64,000 nucleotides of DNA from Bradyrhizobium sp. SRS-191 (GTDB taxonomy: Bacteria > Pseudomonadota > Alphaproteobacteria > Rhizobiales > Xanthobacteraceae). Below, in pieces: positions 19,101 through 25,618 of the stretch. A program made the translations under genes and the position numbers. The notes beneath the pieces are model-generated. The model worked only from the letters and a program-made list of their open reading frames with translations, had not been told where the DNA came from and searched no databases. Each line of letters starts with the position of its first letter. The stretch's first letter is position 1. The stretch spans positions 310,001 to 374,000 of the forward strand of contig NZ_JANBVS010000002.1 of assembly GCF_024586915.1 (NCBI RefSeq), written 5' to 3'.

Positions 19101-19404
19101 CCAGGAACCGCGCGGTGACCATGACGCGGTCATCCTCGGTCTGGCTGTAGACATGCTCGACGCCGTCGATTGCCTTGACGATCGTCTCCAGCGGCTTGGT
19201 CACCAGCTCGACGCCATCGGGCGCACGGAGGCCGTCGGCGTTGACGCGGATGTCGACCATCGGCACGCTGATCTGCGGCTCTTCCTCGCGCGGGATCACG
19301 ACCACCGCGATGAGGCCGACGACGAGCGAGGCGAGCAGGAACAGAGGCGTCAGCGGCGAGGCGATGGTCGCCTGGGTCAGCTTGCCTGAGAGTCCAAGTT
19401 TCAC
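16177..19404 (-). CDS. RND efflux pump, inner-membrane permease
   Basis: A 1075-aa proton-driven efflux permease of the AcrB/HAE superfamily. The N-terminal helix (PLTPLFLLASLVVGLIAVVV) is followed by a large periplasmic loop. The helix-4 motif GILVDDAIVVVEN has the Asp-Asp pair used in proton relay, as in HAE-type pumps; metal pumps (HME) usually differ there. A second periplasmic loop and C-terminal helices complete the duplicated fold. Start is GTG 19404, overlapping the adaptor stop by 4 nt. It is downstream of a BigR/SqrR-type repressor, so a role in exporting a sulfur-stress product or small hydrophobic compound is possible. Confidence 0.92.
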   Translation of the reverse strand: MKLGLSGKLTQATIASPLTPLFLLASLVVGLIAVVVIPREEEPQISVPMVDIRVNADGLRAPDGVELVTKPLETIVKAIDGVEHVYSQTEDDRVMVTARFLVGTKFEDAILRVHEKLRANLDRIPVGIPEPLIVGRGINDVAVTVLTLSPKPEAAERWSDKDLYELADKLRAELTKVDNIGLTYISGGGAQQIRVEPSPEKLSLFGVTLQQLVAKVKDANRSFLAGDVRDGGIVRNVTAGQTLTGIPDIGLLLISTRDGRPVYVRDVATVIIGPNLAEHRVWDDARNDKGDWHRVPAVSLALAKRAGANAVVVSHDIAQRLDGLKSSLIPSDVTVTVTRDYGETANEKANELLFHLGLATISIVVLIAIAIGWREALVTFVVIPTTILLTMFAANLMGYTINRVSLFALIFSIGILVDDAIVVVENIARHWGMRDGRPRLQATIEAVAEVGNPTIVATLTVVAALLPMLFVSGLMGPYMAPIPANASAAMLFSFFVAMVVAPWLMLRLAPKQTAAMAPGAHHDAHGEGRLGRIYSGVARPIVASKRSAWIFLLGVGIATLLSMTLFATKSVTVKLLPFDNKSEIAVMVDLPEGASLEDTERTLFAAADIAHQLPEISNVQSYAGTAAPFNFNGLVRHYYLRERPELGELQVNLAARGDRKRSSHDIALDLRQRLKAVSVPSGTSIKVVEVPPGPPVLATLLAEIYGPDAATRRAVTAELKKVFADVPFIVDIDDSIGQPRPRLRLSIDQDSLEFFGVEQRDVYDTIQTLFGGVSVGYSHRGEDRNPIEIAVKLPKRAKSWSQALASTPVPANTLPGSKTVVELGQVVKATMEDGSPMIFRRDGRFADMVMAELAGRFEAPLYGMLAVADRIDAHDWGKLPKPAIGFHGQPKDEQHPTLLWDGEWEITYVTFRDMGAAFGAAILGIYVLVVAQFKSFKLPLVILTPIPLTLIGILLGHWLLGAPFTATSMIGFIALAGIIVRNSILLVDFIRHSGGEGKTLRDVVLEAGAVRFKPILLTALAAMIGAATILLDPIFQGLAISLLFGLASSTLLTVLVIPAIYVALRDPGKPTIKTS

Positions 19405-20399
19405 GGCTGCACCAATTGGTCGCCGGCGCGCAGGCCGGACAGGATTTCAAGTCCATCGGGAAGCTCAGGGCTCGGCAGCGCGCGGCCGCGCTGCACGGGC
19501 ACGCTCACCTGTTGCGATCCCTGCTGCAGCCGGACGTAGTCGATGCCGAAGCGGGTGGTGACGTAGCGAGCGGGGATCACAGTGGCGTCGCGCTGGCCGC
19601 CGGAGATCCACACCCGCAGCCGGTCGCCGACATAGTACTGGCCGAGGCCGGGGACGATCGCATCGGCGACGACGCGGCCTTCCTCGATCTGCGGATAGAC
19701 GAGGTCGATCACGCCCCATTTGTCGCCGGTTTCGCCAAACTCGGCGCCGTCGATGCGGATCTTGTCGCCGGCCTTCAGGAACAAGGCATGGCGCTCGGGG
19801 ACGCGCAGCCGCAGCTTGAAGTTCTGCTGCGCCACGGTCACCACGGGGTCGCCGGGAAGCACAACCGATCCGACGACGACGAGCTTCTTCAGCACGCGGC
19901 CGTCATCGGGCGCCAGCACCTGGCCTTCGCTCATCTGCTGGTTGACCACGGCACGCTCGGCGGTCTTCGCCCGGAGCCCGTTCTCGGCGACGTTCAGCGC
20001 GGTGCGGGTCTCGTCGAGCTTGACCCGGGGCAGCGTGCCGCGCTCGACGAGGCCCTCGGTACGGGTGAAGTCGATCTGCGCCTGGTTGGCCTGCGCCTGC
20101 AGTGCCTCGATCTGCGCGTCGAGCGACTTGAGTTGCAGCGCGAGCTTCTCGTCGCCGATCAAGGCGATCGGCTGGCCGCGCTTGACCGGGTCGCCTTCGC
20201 GGACGGAGAGCTGCGCAACCGTGCCGCCAATGCGGCCGCGCGCCGGGACGACGCTGACGCTCTCCACGGTCGCGAACACCGCCTTCTCGTCGGCGACTTG
20301 GCGCGGAGTCACCGTGAGCGTCTCGGCATTGGCTGGTAGTGACTGCCAGCTCATCACGGCGATCAAGCTCAGAAGCGGTAATCTGCGCATTGGCTTCAT
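19401..20399 (-). CDS. RND efflux periplasmic adaptor (membrane-fusion protein)
   Basis: A 332-aa adaptor joining the RND pump to an outer-membrane channel. It has a signal peptide (RRLPLLSLIAVMSWQSLPANA), then a barrel-sandwich/lipoyl half (GRIGGTVAQLSVREGDPVKR), a coiled-coil hairpin (QLKSLDAQIEALQAQANQAQ) and the second lipoyl half. Two starts are possible: ATG 20399, or ATG 20390, for which AGGA is better spaced. No outer-membrane factor gene is in the window. It follows bigR by about 110 nt on the same strand and overlaps the pump gene. Confidence 0.9.
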   Translation of the reverse strand: MKPMRRLPLLSLIAVMSWQSLPANAETLTVTPRQVADEKAVFATVESVSVVPARGRIGGTVAQLSVREGDPVKRGQPIALIGDEKLALQLKSLDAQIEALQAQANQAQIDFTRTEGLVERGTLPRVKLDETRTALNVAENGLRAKTAERAVVNQQMSEGQVLAPDDGRVLKKLVVVGSVVLPGDPVVTVAQQNFKLRLRVPERHALFLKAGDKIRIDGAEFGETGDKWGVIDLVYPQIEEGRVVADAIVPGLGQYYVGDRLRVWISGGQRDATVIPARYVTTRFGIDYVRLQQGSQQVSVPVQRGRALPSPELPDGLEILSGLRAGDQLVQP

Positions 20400-20509
20400 C
20401 CTGTTTTCATTTGAATCAAATCGGGGAGCCGAGCCAAACGGACGGTCCATCCATCCCACCGGACTGCGGGTTCCCACTTGATACGGCTCAAGTCGTGGGC
20501 AGCGGCTGG

Positions 20510-20839
20510 TCATAGTCTCGATCCGGGTTTCGGCGGCGGCGTCGCGCAGTAGACCTGATAGAGCGTCTTCAGGACCTCGCGGGCCGGCTCGCTGGCAATC
20601 GAGTAGTAGATGGTCTGCCCGTCGCGCCGGGCGGTGACCAAGCCGTCCTTGCGCAGCAAAGCGAGGTGCTGCGAGACGGTCGAGTCGCGCAGACCGAGGA
20701 ATGCCGCCAGCTCGCCGACCGACCGTTCATCGTCGACCAGCTGGCAGATGATCAGGAGCCGGTGCCGGTTCGACAGCGCCTTCAACAGGTCGCTAGCCTG
20801 GTCGGCCGCCACTTCCATGATGTCAGCATCAAATTTCAT
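20510..20839 (-). CDS. ArsR family repressor, BigR/SqrR-like persulfide sensor
   Basis: A 109-aa winged-HTH repressor. The DNA-reading helix region is VGELAAFLGLRDSTVSQHLALL and the wing GQTIYYSI. It has exactly two cysteines, Cys32 in the helix RLLIICQL and Cys98 in LYQVYC. This is the arrangement that senses persulfides in BigR, SqrR and YgaV by forming an inter-cysteine polysulfide link; metal-binding ArsR motifs (CVC) are absent. The divergent neighbour is a sulfide:quinone oxidoreductase, which supports the call. ATG 20839 lies only about 7 nt from a -10 box, so the mRNA may be leaderless. Confidence 0.88.
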   Translation of the reverse strand: MKFDADIMEVAADQASDLLKALSNRHRLLIICQLVDDERSVGELAAFLGLRDSTVSQHLALLRKDGLVTARRDGQTIYYSIASEPAREVLKTLYQVYCATPPPKPGSRL

Positions 20840-20841
20840 AG

Positions 20842-20875
20842 TTGCGTATATACGGATATTCGAATATATAGTCAA
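20842..20875. promoter_or_regulatory. overlapping divergent promoters with central palindrome (bigR-like/sqr)
   Basis: On the plus strand TTGCGT (20842-20847) and TATATA (20865-20870) are 17 nt apart, pointing to sqr. On the minus strand TTGACT (20875-20870) and TATATA (20852-20847) are also 17 nt apart, pointing to the repressor gene. A perfect 12-bp palindrome ATATTCGAATAT (20856-20867) lies between them, so one bound dimer would block both promoters. The AT-rich palindrome suits an ArsR-family repressor. Confidence 0.75.
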
Positions 20876-20937
20876 GACCGACCCGGGAGGTCGCGGCTGA
20901 GCGAGACAAGAACAAAGCAAGGCGATGGAGGACCCAG

Positions 20938-22224
20938 ATGGCGGACGTTGTCGTGATCGGAGCGGGGCTGAGCGGCTCCCTGATGGCCTATGAATTGCTG
21001 CCCCAGATGCGAAAGGAGGATCGTGTGACTGTCATCTCGCAGGGGTCCTCGTATCATTTCGTGCCGTCCAACCCGTGGGTCGCGGTGGGCTGGCGCAAGC
21101 GCGACGACATCGAGATCGATCTCGTCGATGTCATGCAGCGCAAGGGCATCCGGCTGCTGACCCAGGGCGCCAAGCGGGTGCATCCGGACGACAACCAGGT
21201 CGAGCTGACCGACGGGACCATGGTTGCCTACGACTATCTCGTCGTCGCCACCGGCCCCGAGCTCGCCTTCGACGAGATCCCGGGGCTCGGCCCCGACGGC
21301 CACACCCAGTCGGTATGCCACGTCGATCATGCAGCCCACGCGAAGGCCGCCTTTGACAAGCTGGCCGAGAAGCCGGGGCCCGTCATCGTCGGGGCGGTAC
21401 AGGGCGCGTCGTGCTTCGGTCCGGCCTACGAATTCCTCTTCATCCTCGAGACCGAGCTGCGCCGGCGCAAGATGCGCGACCAGGTGCCGATGACCTTCGT
21501 GACATCCGAGCCCTATATCGGCCATCTCGGCCTCGACGGCGTCGGTGACACCAAGGGGCTGCTGGAAAGCGAGATGCGCGAGAAGCACATCAAGTGGATC
21601 ACCAGCGCGCGCGTCACCAAGGTCGAGGATGGTCGCATGATCGTGGAGGAGGTGGCCGACGACGGCTCGGTCCGCAAGACCCACGAGCTGCCGTTCGCCT
21701 ATTCGATGATGCTGCCCGCCTTCCGCGGCGTCGGAGCGGTCAGGGGCATCGACAAGCTGACCAATCCGCGCGGCTTCGTCGTCGTCGACAAGCATCAGCG
21801 CAATCCGGCCTATCCCAACGTCTTCGCCATCGGCGTCTGCGTCGCCATTCCGCCGATCGGGCCGACGCCGGTGCCGGTCGGCGTGCCCAAGACCGGCTTC
21901 ATGATCGAGTCGATGGTCACGGCCACCGCCTTGAACATCGGTGCGCTGTTGCGCGGGGAGGCGCCGAAGGCGCAGCCGACCTGGAATGCGATCTGCCTCG
22001 CCGATTTCGGCGATTCCGGCGTCGCCTTCCTGGCGCAGCCGCAGATCCCGCCACGCAACGTCAACTGGTCGTCGAAAGGTGAGTGGGTGCATTACGCCAA
22101 GGTCGCCTTCGAGAAGTATTTCCTGCGCAAGATGAGGCGCGGCACGCCTGAGCCGTTCTATGAGAAGTTCCTGCTCGACCGGCTCAACATCGGAAAGATC
22201 AAGGAAGTCAGGACGGGCACATGA
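20938..22224 (+). CDS. sqr: sulfide:quinone oxidoreductase (FAD-dependent)
   Basis: Flavoprotein of 428 aa that oxidises sulfide to persulfide/polysulfide and reduces membrane quinone. FAD binding is shown by VVVIGAGLSGSLMAYEL at the N-terminus and YDYLVVATGPEL. Cys127, Cys159 and Cys353 match the three cysteines of classical SQR (128/160/356 in Acidithiobacillus ferrooxidans); an extra Cys301 is in FAIGVCVAIPP. The C-terminus has an amphipathic membrane-binding character (YFLRKMRRG). GGAGGA at 20927 gives a good ribosome site. It is the first gene of the plus-strand unit and overlaps trxC by 4 nt. Confidence 0.92.
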   Translation: MADVVVIGAGLSGSLMAYELLPQMRKEDRVTVISQGSSYHFVPSNPWVAVGWRKRDDIEIDLVDVMQRKGIRLLTQGAKRVHPDDNQVELTDGTMVAYDYLVVATGPELAFDEIPGLGPDGHTQSVCHVDHAAHAKAAFDKLAEKPGPVIVGAVQGASCFGPAYEFLFILETELRRRKMRDQVPMTFVTSEPYIGHLGLDGVGDTKGLLESEMREKHIKWITSARVTKVEDGRMIVEEVADDGSVRKTHELPFAYSMMLPAFRGVGAVRGIDKLTNPRGFVVVDKHQRNPAYPNVFAIGVCVAIPPIGPTPVPVGVPKTGFMIESMVTATALNIGALLRGEAPKAQPTWNAICLADFGDSGVAFLAQPQIPPRNVNWSSKGEWVHYAKVAFEKYFLRKMRRGTPEPFYEKFLLDRLNIGKIKEVRTGT

Positions 22225-22661
22225 GCGAGACCTTTCAACTGGTGTGCGGCCATTGCGGGCAGATCAACCGTCTGCCGGCGGGCCGCGCGCCGGGCCAGGG
22301 CAAGTGCGGCAAGTGCCACCGGCCGCTGTTCTCCGGCCAGCCAATCGAGGTCGACCAGGCCGCGTTCGAGCGTCATGTCGCGCATAGCGACCTGCCGCTG
22401 CTGGTCGACGTCTGGGCGCCCTGGTGCGGTCCGTGCCGTGCAATGGCGCCGATGTTCGCGCGCGCCGCGCAAGAGCTCGAGCCGCGCGTGCAACTCCTGA
22501 AGCTGAACTCCGACGAGGCGCCGGACGTCTCGGCGAAGTTCTCCATCTCCGGAATTCCGACCCTGCTGCTGCTGCAGAAGGGCCGGGAGCTGCAGCGGAT
22601 CTCGGGTGCGATGGACTCGCAACGAATCGTTGCCTGGACGCTGTCCGTTCTGCGGCAATGA
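22221..22661 (+). CDS. trxC: thioredoxin TrxC (thioredoxin 2 with zinc ribbon)
   Basis: A 146-aa thioredoxin of the TrxC type. The N-terminal zinc ribbon has two CxxC pairs (CGHC and CGKC), followed by the thioredoxin fold with active site WAPWCGPC and the cis-proline segment SGIPTLLL. It can reduce protein disulfides and persulfides. It overlaps the SQR stop (ATGA), which suggests that it accepts the persulfide sulfur released by SQR; no persulfide dioxygenase or rhodanese is seen nearby. Confidence 0.92.
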   Translation: MSETFQLVCGHCGQINRLPAGRAPGQGKCGKCHRPLFSGQPIEVDQAAFERHVAHSDLPLLVDVWAPWCGPCRAMAPMFARAAQELEPRVQLLKLNSDEAPDVSAKFSISGIPTLLLLQKGRELQRISGAMDSQRIVAWTLSVLRQ

Positions 22662-22676
22662 TGCCGCGGCGCCGGC

Positions 22677-22690
22677 TTGATTACGCTCAA
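22677..22690 (+). promoter_or_regulatory. FNR/FixK-like box
   Basis: TTGAT-TACG-CTCAA matches the FNR/FixK consensus TTGAT-N4-ATCAA at 9 of 10 conserved positions. It lies 24 nt before the ATG of the YgaP-like gene, so a class II start would fall inside that gene. It might serve ccoG, or be chance. Confidence 0.35.
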
Positions 22691-22713
22691 ATGCAACCAT
22701 GAGGGACTATGCC

Positions 22714-22917
22714 ATGAACGTCGACAAAGCAGTTCTCACCTTCGCAGGGTTCGTCGTCCTGCTCGGCCTCGCGCTCGGCTGGTATGTCAATCCGTACTGG
22801 TTCCTGCTCACGGCCTTTGCGGGCGTGAACATGATCCAGGCTTCGTTCACCGGCTTCTGTCCGGCGGCGATCGTGTTCAAGAAGCTTGGGTTGCGCAGCG
22901 GCAACGCATTCTCCTGA
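22714..22917 (+). CDS. YgaP-like DUF2892 membrane protein
   Basis: A 67-aa inner-membrane protein with two hydrophobic segments (VLTFAGFVVLLGLALGWYV and FLLTAFAGVNMIQASFTGF) and the typical FCPAAIVFKKLGL end. It matches the DUF2892 domain that forms the membrane part of the rhodanese YgaP and is common in BigR/YgaV-controlled operons. The rhodanese domain is absent. ATG 22714 is chosen for its GAGGGA ribosome site at 22701-22706; an ATG at 22699 is also in frame. Confidence 0.85.
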   Translation: MNVDKAVLTFAGFVVLLGLALGWYVNPYWFLLTAFAGVNMIQASFTGFCPAAIVFKKLGLRSGNAFS

Positions 22918-22961
22918 ACGGCCAAGAAGGTGGGGCGAGATGACGATGAAGCGAGGACATC

Positions 22962-24407
22962 ATGGCTGACTCGGACGAAACCTATATTGTCGGGCCGCTC
23001 TACAAGGCGCGCGACAAGGTCTATCCGGCAGCCGTGCACGGCCGCTTCCGGCGGATCAAATGGACGATCCTTTGCATCACGCTCGGCATCTACTATTTGC
23101 TGCCGTTCGTACGCTGGGATCGCGGACCCGGAATGCCGAACCAGGCGGTGCTGGTCGATTTCCCGCATCGCCGATTCTACTTCTTCTTCATCGAGCTGTG
23201 GCCACAGGAGGTGTATTATTTCACCGGCCTGCTGATCATTGCCGCCGTCGCCCTGTTCCTGATGAACGCGGTCGCGGGCCGGCTGTGGTGCGGCTACCTC
23301 TGCCCGCAGACGGTCTGGACCGATTTGTTCTACGCCGTCGAGCGCTGGGTCGAGGGTGACCGGCGCGAGCGCATGCTCGGCGACAAGCGTGGCTGGACGT
23401 TCAGCCACATCCGCAAGGTTGCCACCAAGCACTTCCTCTGGATCATGATCGGCTGGTGGACCGGCGGCGCCTGGGTGCTCTACTTTGATGACGCGCCGAC
23501 CCTTGTGAAGGACCTCGCCACCTTCCAGGCGCCGTTCACGGCGTATCTGTGGATCGGCATTCTCACTGCGACGACCTACGTGTTTGCCGGTCATGCCCGC
23601 GAGCAGGTGTGCATCTACATGTGCCCATGGCCGCGCATCCAGGCGGCGCTGACCGACGAATGGGCGCTCAACGTCACCTACAAGGGCGATCGCGGCGAGC
23701 CGCGCATGTCGGTCAAGAAGGCCGAGGCGGCGCGGCTGCAGGGCGCGCCGGCCGGCGATTGCGTCGACTGCCATCAATGCGTCAATGTCTGCCCGACCGG
23801 CGTCGACATCCGCAACGGCATCCAGCTCGGCTGCATCCAGTGCAGCCTGTGCATCGACGCCTGCGACAGCGTGATGACGCAGATCGGCCGGCCGACCGGC
23901 CTGATCGGCTACGACACCGACATCAACGTGGCCAGGCGCCGCGAGGGCAAGCCGGAGATCTACCGGATCATCCGCCCGCGCACGATCATCTATGCCAGCT
24001 TCATCGCAATCGTCGGCAGCATCATGATGTATACCTTGGCGACGCGCGGCACGATGGGCATCAACGTGCTGCACGAGCGCAACCCGTTGTTCGTGCAACT
24101 CTCGGACGGCGGCGTGCGCAACGACTACACGGTGCGCCTCCTCAACAAACGCGGCGCGCGCGACTTCGTGCTCGACGTCGTCGGCCTGCCCAATGCCAAG
24201 GTGACTGTGGCCGGTGAGACGCGCGAGGCCGACGGCCGCATGCTGATCGATGTCGGCCAGGACCAGACCAGGGAGATCCGCATGTCGATCGAAGCCAAGG
24301 GGGCCGACCTGCCGCCGGCGCCTGTCGATATCGAGATCAGGATCACCGATCCCGCGACCGGCACGTCGGTGAGCAAGCACGATCACTTCGTGCCGCCGAC
24401 GCGATAG
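22962..24407 (+). CDS. ccoG: CcoG/FixG-like polyferredoxin (cytochrome oxidase accessory protein)
   Basis: A membrane iron-sulfur protein of 481 aa with several transmembrane segments. In order: a conserved RLWCGYLCPQTVWTDLF region, QVCIYMCPWPRIQ, two ferredoxin-type 4Fe-4S motifs (CVDCHQCVNVCPTG and CIQCSLCIDACD), and a C-terminal Ig-like periplasmic domain. CcoG supplies reduced copper for cbb3 oxidase assembly. No ccoNOPQ, ccoI or ccoS genes are nearby. Its place behind sqr, trxC and the YgaP-like gene suggests an extra copy that protects or repairs oxidase copper under sulfide. A strong terminator follows. Confidence 0.9.
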   Translation: MADSDETYIVGPLYKARDKVYPAAVHGRFRRIKWTILCITLGIYYLLPFVRWDRGPGMPNQAVLVDFPHRRFYFFFIELWPQEVYYFTGLLIIAAVALFLMNAVAGRLWCGYLCPQTVWTDLFYAVERWVEGDRRERMLGDKRGWTFSHIRKVATKHFLWIMIGWWTGGAWVLYFDDAPTLVKDLATFQAPFTAYLWIGILTATTYVFAGHAREQVCIYMCPWPRIQAALTDEWALNVTYKGDRGEPRMSVKKAEAARLQGAPAGDCVDCHQCVNVCPTGVDIRNGIQLGCIQCSLCIDACDSVMTQIGRPTGLIGYDTDINVARRREGKPEIYRIIRPRTIIYASFIAIVGSIMMYTLATRGTMGINVLHERNPLFVQLSDGGVRNDYTVRLLNKRGARDFVLDVVGLPNAKVTVAGETREADGRMLIDVGQDQTREIRMSIEAKGADLPPAPVDIEIRITDPATGTSVSKHDHFVPPTR

Positions 24408-24461
24408 GGGCGACGCTCGGCCAGCGCATGTTGCGCCGAACAGCCGAGAAGCTGGTGAAAG

Positions 24462-24494
24462 AAAGGGAGGAGCAGCCGCTCCTCCCTTTTTCTT
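24462..24494 (+). terminator. rho-independent terminator after ccoG
   Basis: A perfect 12-bp stem (AAAGGGAGGAGC, 24462-24473, with GCTCCTCCCTTT, 24478-24489) closes a 4-nt AGCC loop, and T residues follow. It ends the sqr-ccoG transcription unit and separates it from the next small gene. Confidence 0.9.
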
Positions 24495-24506
24495 TGCTGA
24501 GTTCGG

Positions 24507-24520
24507 TTGTTCCAGATCAA
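24507..24520 (+). promoter_or_regulatory. FNR/FixK-like box upstream of the small membrane gene
   Basis: TTGTT-CCAG-ATCAA matches the FNR/FixK consensus at 9 of 10 positions. Its centre is 80 nt before ATG 24594, so a class II promoter would start near 24555 and leave a leader of about 39 nt. This suggests low-oxygen control. Confidence 0.45.
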
Positions 24521-24593
24521 TGATGAGCGCGGGTCGCAGGCAGAGCATCGCCACGTCAAGGGATCGATGTTTCCTGCTGACGGAGAAGAACAG

Positions 24594-24803
24594 ATGTTCA
24601 AGGTCGCAATTCTCATCTGGGTCATGTTGGGCACCGTGCTCGCGGGCACCGCGGTGACGGCGTTGTTGACGGTGCAGGGCCCGGTCGGAAGTCCGATGAA
24701 GGATCTGCCGCTCGCGGCATTGGTCGGCTTCGTGGTCGCAATGCCGCTGTCCTATCTCGTCGCCGCGAAGATCAGCCGCAACGGGCGGGGCCGTACCGCC
24801 TGA
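24594..24803 (+). CDS. small two-helix membrane protein of unknown function
   Basis: A 69-aa protein with a GGAGAAG ribosome site before ATG 24594. Two hydrophobic stretches (VAILIWVMLGTVLAGTAVTALL and LAALVGFVVAMPLSYLVAA) are separated by a short polar loop (GPVGSPMKDLP), with a basic C-terminal tail. I do not recognise the family. It sits behind the ccoG terminator with its own FNR/FixK-like box, so it may be an oxygen-regulated inner-membrane peptide. Confidence 0.65.
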   Translation: MFKVAILIWVMLGTVLAGTAVTALLTVQGPVGSPMKDLPLAALVGFVVAMPLSYLVAAKISRNGRGRTA

Positions 24804-24882
24804 GGGCGACGGGCCGGACTGAGACGTTCACGGAAATCAAACAGCGCAAAAGCGGGGATCGCAGAACGAGACGTCGTGACGC

Positions 24883-25335
24883 GATCCCGCGGCGCAGATG
24901 CGTCCGGGATGCTCCAGTCCGTTCCGCCCTGTCGAAGAAGAGGGCGCGGGGAATGCCGGGCGCTGGCCGCACCCATGGCCCGCCTGCAGAAAGAAAAGCA
25001 GGCGGCAGTCACCACAGGTTCAGCCGAGACATCCCGGCATTCCCCGCGCGATGGTTTTCACGCTTATAACGCGATCTCCCCGGTGTCCGGCTTGTTAGCC
25101 ACCGTCGCCCGCGCGATGCGCCAGCATCGTCGCGAGCTTGGCGCCAGCTTCGGGGCGCCAGGACCACGCGTCTTCACGTCCGCCATCAGCCGTTCGTCCG
25201 CGCGCACTGAAGCACGCTGCAGCATGATCGCGGCCACCGCATCCCACCTCGCGCGTCGTGACGATCGCGATGCGCCCCTCTTGCCGAGGCGGGACGGCGA
25301 CACTCAACCATAAATTCGGTAAAAGCGAAAGTGAA
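24883..25335. repeat. dispersed intergenic repeat, copy 1 (structured)
   Basis: About 450 nt shared with 46420-46860, including a 36-nt identical block (24949-24984) and a 41-nt identical block (25011-25051). A 17-bp perfect inverted repeat (GCGCGGGGAATGCCGGG at 24944-24960, its complement at 25033-25049) encloses a second hairpin with arms CCGCCTGC (24980-24987) and GCAGGCGG (24998-25005). Short open frames cross it, but their identity is not kept between copies, so it is treated as non-coding. Edges are approximate. Similar sequences are, from memory, common in Bradyrhizobium intergenic regions and often annotated as hypothetical proteins. Confidence 0.85.
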
Positions 25336-25618
25336 AAATGGCGAAGGCAGCATGTCGCGACGGCCATGATGTTGATCCTGCTTGCGAAGAATCTTCCCGG
25401 GTGCGACGGCCGCCAGGGTCTGCCAGCAGCGCTGGCCACCATGGCTGAGTCGCCCGTCGGGCCAGATGACTGCAGTTATTTGGGGGGGGGCGCGCAGAGG
25501 GCTGTCAGTCCTCCGCGGCGGAAGAGATTCACCGAGGTGTCACGGCGTGCTGGATCGTCCGTTTCCGCGGACGGCCGGGGTTACATGTTCAATTTGCCGG
25601 GACTTCGAAAACGCTCGC
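25336..25618. other. non-coding stretch after repeat copy 1
   Basis: No convincing gene. It holds a run of nine G (25482-25490) and a short GTCGCCCGTCGGG segment (about 25449-25461) also found after repeat copy 2 near 46985, so the repeat may extend to about 25470. Confidence 0.5.

Noticed and set aside
18115..19389. Plus-strand open frame of about 420 codons within the RND pump region
   Set aside because: Antisense shadow of the pump gene; Asp/Arg/His-rich with no recognisable domain.
16177..19404. Heavy-metal (CusA/CzcA-type) identity for the RND pump
   Set aside because: Helix 4 has the Asp-Asp pair of HAE-type pumps, and no metal-binding neighbours are present.
24876..25313. Open frame of 145 codons inside repeat copy 1
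   Set aside because: The frame is not kept in copy 2, whereas hairpins and nucleotide blocks are. Proteins of this type are probably misannotated repeats.
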